Shown: in pieces, positions 45,418 to 57,276 of the stretch
Layout: each line of letters begins with the position of its first letter
Position numbering within the stretch: position 1 is the first letter of the stretch
DNA from: Antitrichia curtipendula
Lineage: Eukaryota; Streptophyta; Bryopsida; Hypnales; Leucodontaceae
Reading direction: 5' to 3'
DNA length: 64,000 nucleotides
Assembly: GCA_951230915.1 (NCBI GenBank)
Contig: OX579635.1
Location: 12,648,001 to 12,712,000 of the forward strand
Notes under the pieces: generated by a model
What the model was told of the DNA's origin: nothing
Databases searched by the model: none
Seen by the model: only the letters and a program-made list of their open reading frames with translations
Position numbers and translations under genes: made by a program

Positions 45418-48400
45418 CTACAGAATAAGTAATTCGTCGCGAATCTTATTGTCCTCAGTCTCATATGCCAAATACTTGTTTCTTCCTTGATTAGAATTTT
45501 TAAGACACATGAATTTGTGTTTAATGCATTGTATAGGCCGGATACAGGTATCATCAAATGGAACAAAACCACCCTTTTTTAGCAAATGCATATGTGTAAC
45601 GGGGTCCAACATGTCAATGCACTTGTTGTTTTTGTAAAATGTTTGATGTTGGTAATAGTTCGCTGAAAAGTATGTTTCTATATGCATGTTGTGCTCATGA
45701 CTGAATATTTCTATAATTCTAGCTTTGTATGGGGTTCCTGTAATATCATCATTTTCCACAACATCATCACCAACATCATAATAATATTTTTTCAACATGC
45801 AACCCTTGTGGATGAGTATGAAAGGCGCATGGGTGTCATCTAATCCATGTATATGTTGCTTTAAATAAAACCAAACTATATTTGAAGCTTGTTGATATGA
45901 GTTGTTAAGTGGACTAATCATTATGCCCTTTGATTTTGCAATGGCACTGCAAAATGAATCGGACGCTCGCTCCAACATGTTCAACAAATTTTTGCTTTCT
46001 TCATAGATGATGTAGTCAAACAACAATTCAAATGCCACTCAAGACACTGTGCAATATGAGTAAGCCTCATACCTTCTGGAAACATTAGAGCATTGTGAAC
46101 TTCAACAAAAGCTCTTTCCCCTGCTTCCATGCCGTCAGCCTCAGCTGCAATGCATAGTTGAACTTTATGGAATAATGTACGTGCAGTGTATTGAGCAAAT
46201 GTTGCTTCTACATTCTTCTGATTGGTTTTTATATTGTTGTATCTTTTAACTTCCCTCTCATACGGAAAACACCAGAAAACATTGGAATGGCCAAATCGTA
46301 TAACATCTTCTAAGATGTGAGCAGCACCCGCCACATGCTCCAAAGGTCTACTGTTTGGACCATCTACTGCTTCTGAAAGATTGCGCCACTTTTGTAACAA
46401 TTGACGAACAACATGTAGGTCTTCTATGCTCCATCCTTTACCTCTAGTCCAATTGAAAAAGAAATGAGCAATATCAACAAGCAAACGTCCTATCATACAT
46501 CGTGCGCTTGAAAATTGATGTACGCTAGCTTCCAGTTTGTTTAAAATAATAGGTAATACCCACATCACAAAATGTTGACATTCTTATGCAGTATAGTTTT
46601 CATGATCGTTGATGGGATCTTGTGGCCATTGTCCATGTCTTAATTCATATGTGCGCACTTTAGTAACGGAGGTGCAAATTGCATCCACAAGTTCCAGCAA
46701 GGCATGTGCTTTAGGGTGTTGACGAATGTCCTGGAAAACTTAATCATGAAGTTTTTAAAGAGATTTAAATTTGCTACATGCATAATGTCATAGACCAAAT
46801 CTCGCGACAAATCAAATATGTTTAAATAGTAGAGGCGCCACAATTTTGAATCTCCAGTTACTCCAGACTCCATGCTATGTTCGTTTCTAGCCTTCTTGTC
46901 GTTTTTCAACCTTATTAGAGTATCCACACTACGACGTAATTCCTTAGCGGCTCGCCTTTCCGGAGGGTGCACACATTGCCTTTCATTGTTACTATATACA
47001 TATTGGCCATCAACCAACTCTGAATGCATTTTACATCTTCGACAAGCTGTTTTTCCAGAAGATTTCAAACTAGATATTTTACATTGAGCGGGATGATCTC
47101 CAGTCATGAACATGAAGAGTGCCCTTAAGTTAGGCATTTCAGATTGCGGTAATAGGTTGTTGATTCTGGATAGTTGTATTTGCATTGCATTCCGTCTATA
47201 AACAAAGCCTCAAGCTCTTCGACAAACGGTGTTATGAAAGCAGTAAGATTTTCCTTCATTCGTTTTACAATGTAGGGATGGTTGCCACCTAATGGGATGA
47301 ATAATACAGGTAGCAGAGATAAACTTGAGGATGTGCCTGCATTAAGTACATCAATCTCCATAGCCCAACACCCTCGTTGCTTCTTTCCAGATACTTGAAA
47401 ACCATCCTAGTGGCCAGCTAGAGCTATGTTTTGTGGATCCCCTTGTACCATTTTTTGAGGTACTAGTACCTGCCTCTTGCAAAGTTTGCATTTGAATTTA
47501 TAAGACCTTGTTTCCGCTTGCCAATGATCTGGATTGCGTAATGTTTTATATTTCTTTAGAAAAGCACAATATGATCTTTGGCACTTGGTGTTGGGACATA
47601 TAACAGGGAGTTCCCACTCAACCTCCAGGTTCCAAAAGTCTTGGTATTCCCTTATTTTCTCACCATGCCAAACATTGACTATGGATGGAGGAGCTTCATG
47701 CACATTCAACCACTCTGTATTAGCTTTCCACATGGTTAGCATTTCATAGCACAATGTTCTGGAAGCCATGGCACTTGAAAGCTCGTCTGCTATGCTAAGA
47801 TAGTCAAATGCAACCATTTTGAACCTTGAGTTGTTGCAATGTGGGCATGCTTGTGCACACTCAAGACATGTTCTTTTGTCATTGGGAGGCGTACATGAAC
47901 AAGCTATATATTTTTGGCCATCATAACCATCTTCTTCAACAGGTTGTAAAATGAAAGGCTCATGCGAAAATTTTCTAGTGCCTAGGCACATCCTCCATCT
48001 CTTAGGCTGCACGAGGCCCTACCTTTTGTATAAACGAATTAGCGATTTAAGAGATGAAGGGGTGGAAGTAGGCCCCTCTAAGCTCCCATCCCAATCTTCA
48101 GGCATCATCCTAATTAAAGGGGCAAGCCTATCTTCAATGGAGATTCTAGAAGAATCAGCATTTGGATTTGGTAGACCTTCAAAAATTTGGTGTAGTGTCC
48201 AATCTTGTAATTCTAAAGGCATGCCTTTACTGTCCCATTGTGCTTGCATTTTAATAATTTGGTTCTTCATCTTCATTTGTAAGTAAGACCCCCAATCCAA
48301 TGTTGCATCAACCTGCAATGCTACTAGTGGTTGTTCAGGGTCCTCATCTTGCATATTTTCTTCTAGAAATTGCGTTTCATCTTGTAAATTTTGCATAGGT

Positions 48401-48558
48401 TCAACATCCCTCTGAAGTTGTAGTGCAATGTCTTTTTTGTGATGTCGTTGTTGAGTCCTGTAGTTCACAATTTTAAATCCTATTTCTTCATTGCTCAATC
48501 TACATGTACTGCATCTACACTTCACTTGTTTATTGCGACGTGGAAGTCTTTGTGCCAT
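45418..48558 (-). pseudogene. CACTA/Tnp2-type transposase, copy 2, six lesions
   Basis: Nearly identical to 15577-18721 over its full length, with the same start (MAQRLPRRNKQ at 48558) and end. It shares all four lesions of copy 1: the stop before DGFQ, the frameshift after IDGMQ, the stop after ENYTA, and the frameshift near LEWHLN. It has two of its own: TAG for Trp at 48019-48021 (LYKR-stop-GLVQPKRW) and loss of one T in a run near 46736 (FFQDIRQH becomes FSRTFVN). A few substitutions are scattered along it, for example one Val codon lost in the VVVEN run. It cannot make an active transposase. Confidence 0.88.
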
Positions 48559-51170
48559 TATTGAAGAAATGAATGTTCAAAAAGAATATATGTACGTATG
48601 AATGAGCTAAAATATAAAGAAAAATTTATATTATGAAATGGATGGGAAATATAGATAACACAATAAAGAAAAGTGAACATAAGATATATAATTTTTGTAA
48701 ACATATTTATATTAGAAATTTCAAAGATTAATAAAGTAAAAAGTAAAATAATTAAAAAATATATATAGAAAAGAAAAGAAAAGACATTATAATCCTATAG
48801 CAAAAGTAAAATTATTTTTACTTTTTTTATAATGGAGTTATGCAGTAGAATTCGTAGGGCTGCATATGCATGAACTACATCTTATAGAAGACTGATAGGC
48901 AATTTACTTTGATAATTAAGTTGATAATAGCGACAAGTTCTACATCAAAGTATATGGTGAATACAAAGTGATTAACTACGTGGTATTTTGGATTTTAACT
49001 TCTATGGCAGTTGTAATTTGTATGTTGTTATATTGGATACAATATTATAATTTTATAGTCTAAAATGAACCTAAAAACTTTTCATCTTGTAATGGACGCA
49101 TGCAGTAACAAAATGAACCTTTAAAGACCCAAATCTTTTTGTATAAAAACACACTTGAGCTTCCCCTCCTATTGCAAAGAGAATAAAACTTTTTAAAATT
49201 TATCTTTGCATAACTAAATGTAGGATCCTATAGTGGAGTAGTAGAAAAACGTATGGAAGAAATTTCAAAAACTTGGACAACATAGTTTGCAAGATATTAG
49301 CATTCAAAATGAAAAAAATAATTTTTTTAATGGAACTTGTTTAATTATATTTGTTGGCTTTGAATTGTTTGACCAAAAATTTAGTACTCTTGATTTTGAT
49401 TTTAAAATTGTTCTTAAAAAAACAAGGAAAAAACACATAATTTTTGTTTATTTTAATTTTGTTCTCAGTGGTTTCTCAAAATTTCTAATTTACGAAAAAA
49501 CGTTGTTTGGTCCTGCACAGGTAAATGCACACTTAGGTAATAGGTCTAGAAATTGCCCACCTAAGAGTTGAAACTAAATATTGGAGAGGCTAAGCTTCTT
49601 TGAAATAATTTTCAGTAAATTTGTATGGAAAGAAAAGTGGAATTGGCATTGAACCCAAGTTCTTTCATTTGTTTTGAAGCTTCGTGGAATTAGTTTGTAG
49701 TTTTGAAGTTGAAACGGCATAAGGCTCTAGAATTGTACATTGTTTGTACATTACTGAAGGCTATGTGCAAGCAACATGCACAAGCAGTGTACATTTGAGG
49801 ATTTGGGCGACTGTGGAGGCTAAACGATTTCAATGCATGTTACCTTAGTTCCATCATAGAGCTATTAATGATTTAGCTTGTTATTCAATATTTGACCTAT
49901 TTGTACTTCATAATTACTCAAAGAATGCACATTCAGTTTTTTTATGTTTAAATATATTTCCTACACGTAGAACAAAATTTTATGAAGTAAAATATTTTAC
50001 TTTTAGAGCCCAAGGAATAAAGTACTTGAATGTCACAAACATGGCAAGTTTAGCCCTGTCCAACACAAAATTTGAATTTGTGAAAATACAAAAGACTTTA
50101 GTCCTACGTAAACTATGGAAATGAAGTCCTTAGCTCTTTTATGTTTAGAAAACCGAAATTGCATTGAGAAACTAGCATACAAATTAAAGATGAAATCCTT
50201 ATTAAGTGAATTGAATTTAAAAAAATTTCCAATTGTTATATCTTTTAATGAATCTACTAGAGTACGTCTTTCAAATGAAAAAACTTACTATTTTTTAGAT
50301 TATTGAATATTATTCTTGAATTCTAAAAATAAATATTTTCAAGTCTCCTTGTAGGCTATATTTTTTTGTTCTCTATAATATGTCAAAAAATTAAATTTAA
50401 AATGCATATAAAAAATATAACAAAAAAAATCATATTCATGCTTGAATAAAATAGTAAGTACAAAGAAGTAGAGCATGATTCAAAATATTGAATTGCTAAT
50501 AATTTTGTTATTTGAAATTGACAAGTTCCAGGTTTAAAGATTGTAAAAATGCAATACATAATCAATATCCAAAGGTTTTATTATTTTCTTGAAGTTGTTG
50601 AACACTAGATGACATAAAAGTAGTTCAAAGTTCATTTTAGAGTAGAGAATTTGTAAGTGCATGCAAACTTGAACTCCTCGTAGTTGTCATTTCTATAATT
50701 CAGATGAAGTGATTCATAGCTTTACACATCCTTATACATCTGGGGAATCAAATTGAAATTTTTTATTTCTTAAGTCCTAAAAGAGTATTATCCTTTTGGA
50801 GGGACAAATGGAATTTTGGACAAGTATATACGGTCTCAATGTTTGTCCCGTTTTTTTTAAACTATCTATGGCCAGATAGAAAAATTGATTAGCTTTGTAA
50901 GAGTATAATTTTTTTCCAATTGGTGTACAGTATTTGAAGTTATGCTCAAAGAACCAGTAAACAAGGGAGAAATTGTAGCAAACCAAAAATCAGAAATTCA
51001 AATTATTTTGTTACAGAATTTTTTTCTTACAACTTATATTTTTTCCAACATGTTAAGCTTTGATGCATTCCATCTGGATTTGTTATGAGAAAGCCACGGA
51101 CAATCTTGTTCTGGAGGCAATTAGAGGAACTTCTTCAAAACAACTAGTAGGACTCAGTGAATCATTTGTA
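48559..51170. other. Noncoding left part of copy 2
   Basis: 48560-49320 matches 14830-15570 of copy 1 inverted (transposase promoter side). Beyond 49320 it is AT-rich repeat DNA. 50767-50920 (GATAGAAAAATTGATTAGCTTTG) is related to 19530-19700. No gene seen. Confidence 0.55.
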
Positions 51171-51370
51171 NNNNNNNNNNNNNNNNNNNNNNNNNNNNNN
51201 NNNNNNNNNNNNNNNNNNNNNNNNNNNNNNNNNNNNNNNNNNNNNNNNNNNNNNNNNNNNNNNNNNNNNNNNNNNNNNNNNNNNNNNNNNNNNNNNNNNN
51301 NNNNNNNNNNNNNNNNNNNNNNNNNNNNNNNNNNNNNNNNNNNNNNNNNNNNNNNNNNNNNNNNNNNNNN
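51171..51370. other. Assembly gap, 200 N
   Basis: Exactly 200 Ns inside copy 2. The open frames that run through it are meaningless. Part of the copy 2 left region may be missing or collapsed here. Confidence 0.99.
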
Positions 51371-51583
51371 TTGTGTAGAAAAAACAATTTTGATTTTTTT
51401 TTAATCTTCTCTATAGAATTGGCTTTTTGGAATGTTTTTTTGGCAAAAAAAAGACCTTGATCTTGTAGGGATTTAATGAGTCATTTATTTGAGTTGAGCA
51501 AGTTGAGAAAAAAACACATACCATGTATCTAATATCTAGTTTTATAATGTTGTAGGAAGAAGTTATAGAAAATTGTTGTGTCT

Positions 51584-52415
51584 TTAATCCCTAAAGCCCC
51601 GAGGCCTTTTCTGCATCAAAACACACACAAAACTGCCACTTTTATTGCAATATCTCCAAAACTATAAAAATTGGTTTTTTTTGCATATCTAACCGTAGGA
51701 TCTTATACTAGACTAGTATGAGAATGTATGCAAGAAATTTCAGAAACTTTGACCAAATAGATTGCAAGATATTTGCATTCAAAGTGAAGAAAACAAGTTT
51801 TTTTGCACCTTACTTGACTAGATTTTTGGGCTTTGAACCTATTCAACTTAAATTTTTTGTATTGCTGATTTTGGATTTTCTAAATTTATATGCTGAATAC
51901 TTCAGTTGAGAATCTAGGAAAAAAAATCCAAGAAAAAAATACTAAATTTTCACTCATTAAAAAATTGTTTAAGTAGAAGTAGGTTCAAGATTGAAGGAAT
52001 AACTAAATCATTAATAGTTGTAAGACAAAATTGAAATACCATAATCCCAACCGTGAGATTGTTGTAGCAAGCAAATTCAACCTTGTCTAATATTTGTCCA
52101 TAACTTTTTCATTATTAGTCCAAATAGAATGGATCTAAACCCAAATGTACACAAAAAGACATAGATTTTGGAAAAAATATTTAAGAAATTTATTTTGACT
52201 TTTTATGATTTTTTTGTGTTGCCCGCTGAACTCTATTTTTGACATAACTTTTTCTCCCAAGCACCATTTGAAATAAAAATTATATATCCACAAAGCTCTC
52301 GCAGAGCTGCACAACCTCAAAAAATCCCAAGAAAATTCTCTAGAAGTTGAGGTCACAGAAACCTACCCAGACCCAAATTGTCCCCCAAGGGGACAAACGG
52401 GCCTTTAGGGGTTAA
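51584..52415. mobile_element. 832-bp TTAA-flanked element, present in copy 2, absent in copy 1
   Basis: Ends are TTAATCCCTAAAGCCCCG and, inverted, TTAACCCCTAAAGGCCCG. Copy 1 at 11690-11710 has the empty site (inverted, CCTTTAAGCTAT with a single TTAA). It is the same family as 6963-7893, 44888-45311 and 57277-58519. No coding capacity recognised, so it is mobilised in trans if at all. Confidence 0.88.
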
Positions 52416-52739
52416 GCTAATCTTCAACCACATATTTTGTGTGAACTTAAAAATATATAAAATGTAAAAAATCGTTCTTAATGAGTTGCTATGAATTTTT
52501 GGATTACCAACAAAATGTTGTTTGGTCCTTTACGGATTGGTGTATACTAGTTCCATCTCAGAACTATTAATGATTTAGTTTGTTGTTCAATAATTATTTT
52601 TATTTCAGCCTTACAATTATTTAATGTATGAAGATTAATTTTTTCATGTTTAAATATGTTTTTTTAAACTTTGGGTTCAATTGTTCAACCAAAAATATTT
52701 TATTTCCACACATTATGTGGAATGAAAACTGATTGATAG

Positions 52740-52908
52740 AACCACAGTTTGTGAAATACCAAAACAGTTTAGCCCCGTCTAACACAAAAACGTTCATTGT
52801 GAAATAACAAAACAATTTATCCGGGGCTAAACCTTGGGGTCTGAAGTGTGGCAGTTTAGCCCCCCCCACCTTTAGCCCCTGGGGCTAATGCATTGAAATC
52901 TTCCTGTG
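52740..52908 (-). repeat. Left terminus and subterminal repeats of copy 2
   Basis: Read inverted: CACAGGAAGAT..., GCATTAGCCCCAGGGGCTAA, then CCCCAAGGTTTAGCCCCGG and TTAGACGGGGCTAAAC. It matches the left end of copy 1, which has this block twice. Confidence 0.82.
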
Positions 52909-53918
52909 AAATCTCGAACTTGTAAGTCGCGTAAACTCCGTTCTGTAAATGCTTCGATGGGGTGAGACTGGTTGTAAGTAAGGTAAACCAGCCTATGACA
53001 GGCAGAATGACTGATTTGGTATGTTGCCATTAGCAAAATAAAATCAGATTTTTTTCTAGCAGAGACAACTTTGAGAAATGAAAGAAGCAGTTAAAATTTT
53101 AGTTTTTGGACAAAGTAGGAATTTGTTATGAACTTTTTAAATATTTTTCCAAAACAATTTGTAGACTATCTGAAATCAATAAAATATGTCTTCATGATGG
53201 TCATCTTACCACCTAATGCAGTCTTCAGATTTCCTAACACAACCACAAGAATTTTTAATGTAGCCATCACACAAACGAATAAAAAAAAAACTCTTTATGA
53301 TGAGTTTACACTCACAATGTGTAAGTGTCCTACAACAATCATTACTAATTCTATCACAATCACCTAATGCACTAATGTGGGCCACTAACCAACCTAATTA
53401 AATTGTAGAAGCAAAAATTCTGAAATGGACTGTAATGGGGGGGTTATGTAGATGTCTGCATTAGACAGTTGGCCTGTCATAGGCTGGTTTAGCTTAAGAC
53501 TTGCTGGTTGTTGATGATGTAAGAATTGAGAAATCATTCACCTTCCAAAACAAATCAATAAAACTAGATTCCTGTAACATTTGGGAAGCAAAGGGCCGGA
53601 GCTAATTAAGCCTCGATCATCTTCTTCCGGACGTCAAAATTGTTAACTTTGCGGAAAGTCACGAAACTGGCTCTTTCCGTTCTGACACAAATTGTAGAGA
53701 GATCGATACCAGTTCTAGCTAGTGTTTAGAGCTGTGAATGTTACAATTTGGCGCTCTGAATTGCGCCTGTTTAAGGCCGGAATTTGAGGATGATTGTATG
53801 TGTCAGTTTTAATTGGGCTCTTACAAGTGGGCATTTTGTGGTGTGAGCAGGTAATGTCGATCTCCTCTGGAGCGAGATTACTTCAATGTTGGACGCGCAT
53901 CCACGGCAACAGCAACTA
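52909..53918. other. Former host DNA right of copy 2
   Basis: If the giant copies interrupted one locus, this is the 3' flank of the secreted-protein gene (11051, 27889-28069, 52909 onward). No open frame of note. An inverted pair, AGGTAAACCAGCCTATGACAG near 52980 and CTGTCATAGGCTGGTTTAG near 53470, brackets about 0.5 kb and may mark another small fold-back insertion. Confidence 0.45.
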
Positions 53919-54513
53919 CACTAAAATTGGTAAATAGTGTTGGGTGACAATTAGTGTTGTTCCCTATTTTTTACCCCCAACACTATTTTCCAACTTATGT
54001 GCAAATAGTGTGAGGGCACTTAATTCCCGCAGTCAAATTCTGACCCTTTCTTAGGAAACTCTAACATTAAATGTTTTTTGGGGTGTGTGGAGGGCCGTTT
54101 CGGGCCTATTCCTGGCACTGTTCCCCCGACAATAAAAGAACGGCCGCTGTCAGAAATTTTTAAGGAAAAAAAAAAAAAAAAAAAAAAATTCTTAAAATCT
54201 TAAAATAAAAAAATAAAAAATATTTTTTTGAAAAAAAATATGTTTATATGACGTGGCAGTCCCTCTGCTACGTCACGCAGCTGCTGCGGCGCAGTTCCAG
54301 ACAGTTCCAAAGTCTGGAACCCCTGGAGAACTTGCAGCCCTCCACATGGGCTAAAAAACATATAATGTTTCTACCTTCAGCCGTCAAAATTTTTACTATA
54401 GAGCTCAAATAGTGTTGGAATGGATAAATAATGTTCTAACACTAACCTTGCAAATCACAATTAGTGTTAGGTGGGACAATTAGTGTTGCCAACACTATTT
54501 ACCAATTTTAGTG
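53919..54513. mobile_element. 595-bp MITE with CACTAAAATTGG ends and TA duplication
   Basis: The left end CACTAAAATTGGTAAATAGT and the inverse of the right end are identical for at least 24 bases and continue as repeated AATAGTGTTGG/AATTAGTGTTG words. TA flanks both sides. The interior is GC-richer (GGCCGTTTCGGGCC) with a long A/T run near 54166-54240. The ends begin with CACTA, but the 2-bp TA duplication would also fit a mariner-type MITE. Confidence 0.78.
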
Positions 54514-57276
54514 TAGTGAAAGTCACTTGCTGAGTTGCAGTAACATTGCAACTATAACTGCAACTACTGTCGGTAGAAGAAGCATCTTAGCAAGGTTTCT
54601 ATTGTTAAATTGTCTTAATTTTAGTTGAATTGTGATTCCAATGGAAAGAGGATTTCATATTCTCTTGGATTATACTTTTTGGATGCCATATGAATAAACT
54701 ATGAATTTTGCAAAGTGTTGATAATACGAGGCAACAATCGGTTTGGGATTGTATTAGCACTTTGCGCCTTTTGGAATGAAGGCTGGAGAATATTTTTTTC
54801 CGCAATTGCTGACTGTCTACACTAATGTATCCTATTCTTGCATGTGACACTAATTTGCACTCTATCTAGATTTTTGCATGCAGAGAGATTTCTTGTTTTA
54901 TGGGGAGTACTACTTTTCATAAAATAAATTAGTGTTTGACAACTCTACAACCTCTCAATAGTTTACATCTATCAAGGTTGTAATTGGCAAATGCGTAACA
55001 TCTAATTAAAAGTATTTTAGTTCCTCCAAATAGGATAAATTATACATGACACTAATTTTGAAATGACACTAATATTATGCACTCACTAACAGTAGGATAA
55101 ATTAGTGGAGCAATTGAAATCAATATTTAGGATAATTTTTAGCTTTATTAGATATTTTCTTATAATTCCCAAATTGAATTGGTTTTTAAACACCAAGTCT
55201 TGTTTATTTTTCTTCTCTATTTTTTACTCTGAATAGAAATTTTGTAGATTTTTTCAGTGAGTGGTTTGCCGATGTTTTCAAATCACAACTGTATTCTTTC
55301 CAATTCCACCAGCTAACTTTGAACTAGCCAATGATTTTTCCCCAACACCAATTGAAATAGTAAATTGGTTATACTGTAGGTGTTTAACTTTGCTTGTTGG
55401 ATAGTGGGTAAGGTAATTGATTTAACCCTGGAACATTGACTAGTCACCGTAAAAATCATCTTTTTTGATATTACCATATTTTTCTACCATAGTAACACTT
55501 TTTTAATAACATTTTATTTATAAGTAGAACAATTGATTCTCAATTGCTCAAATTTGACCTATTTAAAAGTAGACATTCATTAGTATTCCCGATACTCAAC
55601 AATGATATTAAGCCAAGGCAAAACTCTAGTAGGAACAAAGACTTTAATTTATTCTATTTTAATCTCTTAGGACTAGTATTATGATCTAACCTTGGCTCTT
55701 TCATACCAAAGAGGTACTTTTTATCATATCCAAAGCTTAGTGGTGAGAGGAAATTTCACATAACATTCTTTGGAATGAGGTCATACAAATTTTTTACTTG
55801 GTTTATTTAACCACTATTAGAATTGATATTTTTTCATATTTTTTTGAAAAATTGACGAGAACAAGCATCCAAGAGCCCAAAGATTGTAAGAAGTGAGGTG
55901 CAAGTCAAATTTATGACTCTTCAAAGTTTGATGAGTCTTTGCAAAAATGAATAAAATTGGATTAATATTTAATAGTCATTTCTTTTAAGTTTTGATTTTT
56001 GGCAATTTTGTCAATATTTGTTAATTACTAGCCTATATATTTTAAGGAATTAACTGACTAGTGTCATTCATGATCAAGCTTAAGAGCCACCTATTGATGT
56101 AAAATCATCTCCAAGTAACTCATCTATAAAATTTTCCATCCCCCATAGATTATGTATGTTCACACAACAACTTCAATGTTGAGTTCTTCTTGATAAAGTC
56201 TTTGAAATTTGAATATCTAGTTGTAAATATTTGACTTGGAGCAATTAGAGAGTCTAGGTTGTTCATCTTGCCCTCCATTTTGGCATTTTATTCAAAGACT
56301 ATTTATCCAAATAACGCTCATGAAGATTGCAATCTTCTATTTTTATTTTTTTAATTCTATTCTTTTAATATTTTTGCATTGGTGGTGCTAGAAATTCTCA
56401 CATTTCTATATTTTTAGCTTCTTTTCATGTAGAAATATATTAAAAATAAATTAGGGAATAATCATATTTTGCATCATTAGAAAAAATCTGGACCCTATGC
56501 AAGGCCCTTTGACTATATGAAAATGTGCAATTACAAAAAATAATACTTAATCAATTAATGCTTTGACCATGTAGTCATCTAGTGTGCCACACAGGACTGG
56601 GGATTAAAAAGAAATTCCTTTGGATTTGTACATTGGCCAAGAGTCAAATAGTCTTCTATAGTGACCAAATTTTCTCTAGTGCTATAGGCAATGAATAAAG
56701 TTTTATCTATATCTAAACCTCATGTACACTCATGATAGAACATTTGCAATCAAACCTTGTATCCTCATCAAATTCTAGATTTCCAAATTTAAGGACCTTA
56801 AAACTAGGTCATATCCTAAGCCTTCTATAAATTAAGAATTATCAATATACTTTCTTCCTTTTATTGTTAGGAGGTTTATACCATACGAATTATTTTCTAA
56901 ATGTAAACCCATAAACCTAGATAATAGGTGCCAAAATTTTATAATTTATCAATTTTTCATATTCAGATTATTATTTTTTTCAATATTTTTTATAAAATTT
57001 GGCAATTTTTTCTATATTTATCTCATCATTTATACTGCACCGCACATTGCTCCCCCCTCATTGCTTACACATTTGCATTGTTGCTCCAAACCCTTGACAT
57101 TGCCAGTAAGATTTATGTTTTAGAATGAAAATTTTCAAGAAAATTAATTCTAAAAAATCATTTAAAGCTTGTTTTATATGTAAAATGGTAATATTCACCT
57201 CTACTATGAATTTCAACTATATCAAATCATTATTTCAAAGTTATGCTTAAAAACAAAACCCCTTGCTCTTAAAGTC
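54514..57276. other. AT-rich intergenic DNA
   Basis: No gene, RNA gene or clear repeat boundary seen. Short open frames are at chance level. Confidence 0.5.

Larger units (their letters stand above)
28070..52908 (-). mobile_element. Giant CACTA-type transposon, copy 2, inverted (24.8 kb with insertions)
   Basis: Inverted relative to copy 1. The right end (28070) starts CACAGGAAGAT and the left end (52908) ends ATCTTCCTGTG. A 3-bp AAA duplication flanks it (28067-28069 and 52909-52911). Order on the minus strand: left end with a TTAA MITE, a 200-base gap, transposase pseudogene, a second TTAA MITE, zinc-ribbon gene split by a 10.2-kb element, symplekin-like captured fragment, right end. Without the 10.2-kb insertion it would be about 14.6 kb. 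The distance from terminus to transposase start is 4.35 kb, against 4.53 kb in copy 1. It inserted 18 bases after the stop codon of the secreted-protein gene. Confidence 0.85.

Noticed and set aside
51060..51404. Open frames crossing 51171-51370
   Set aside because: They are created by the run of Ns.
11052..52908. One 42-kb element with very long inverted repeats
   Set aside because: Inverted, homologous right ends meet at 27888 and 28070 with 181 bp of unrelated DNA between them, and copy 2 has its own AAA duplication. Two separate elements fit better.
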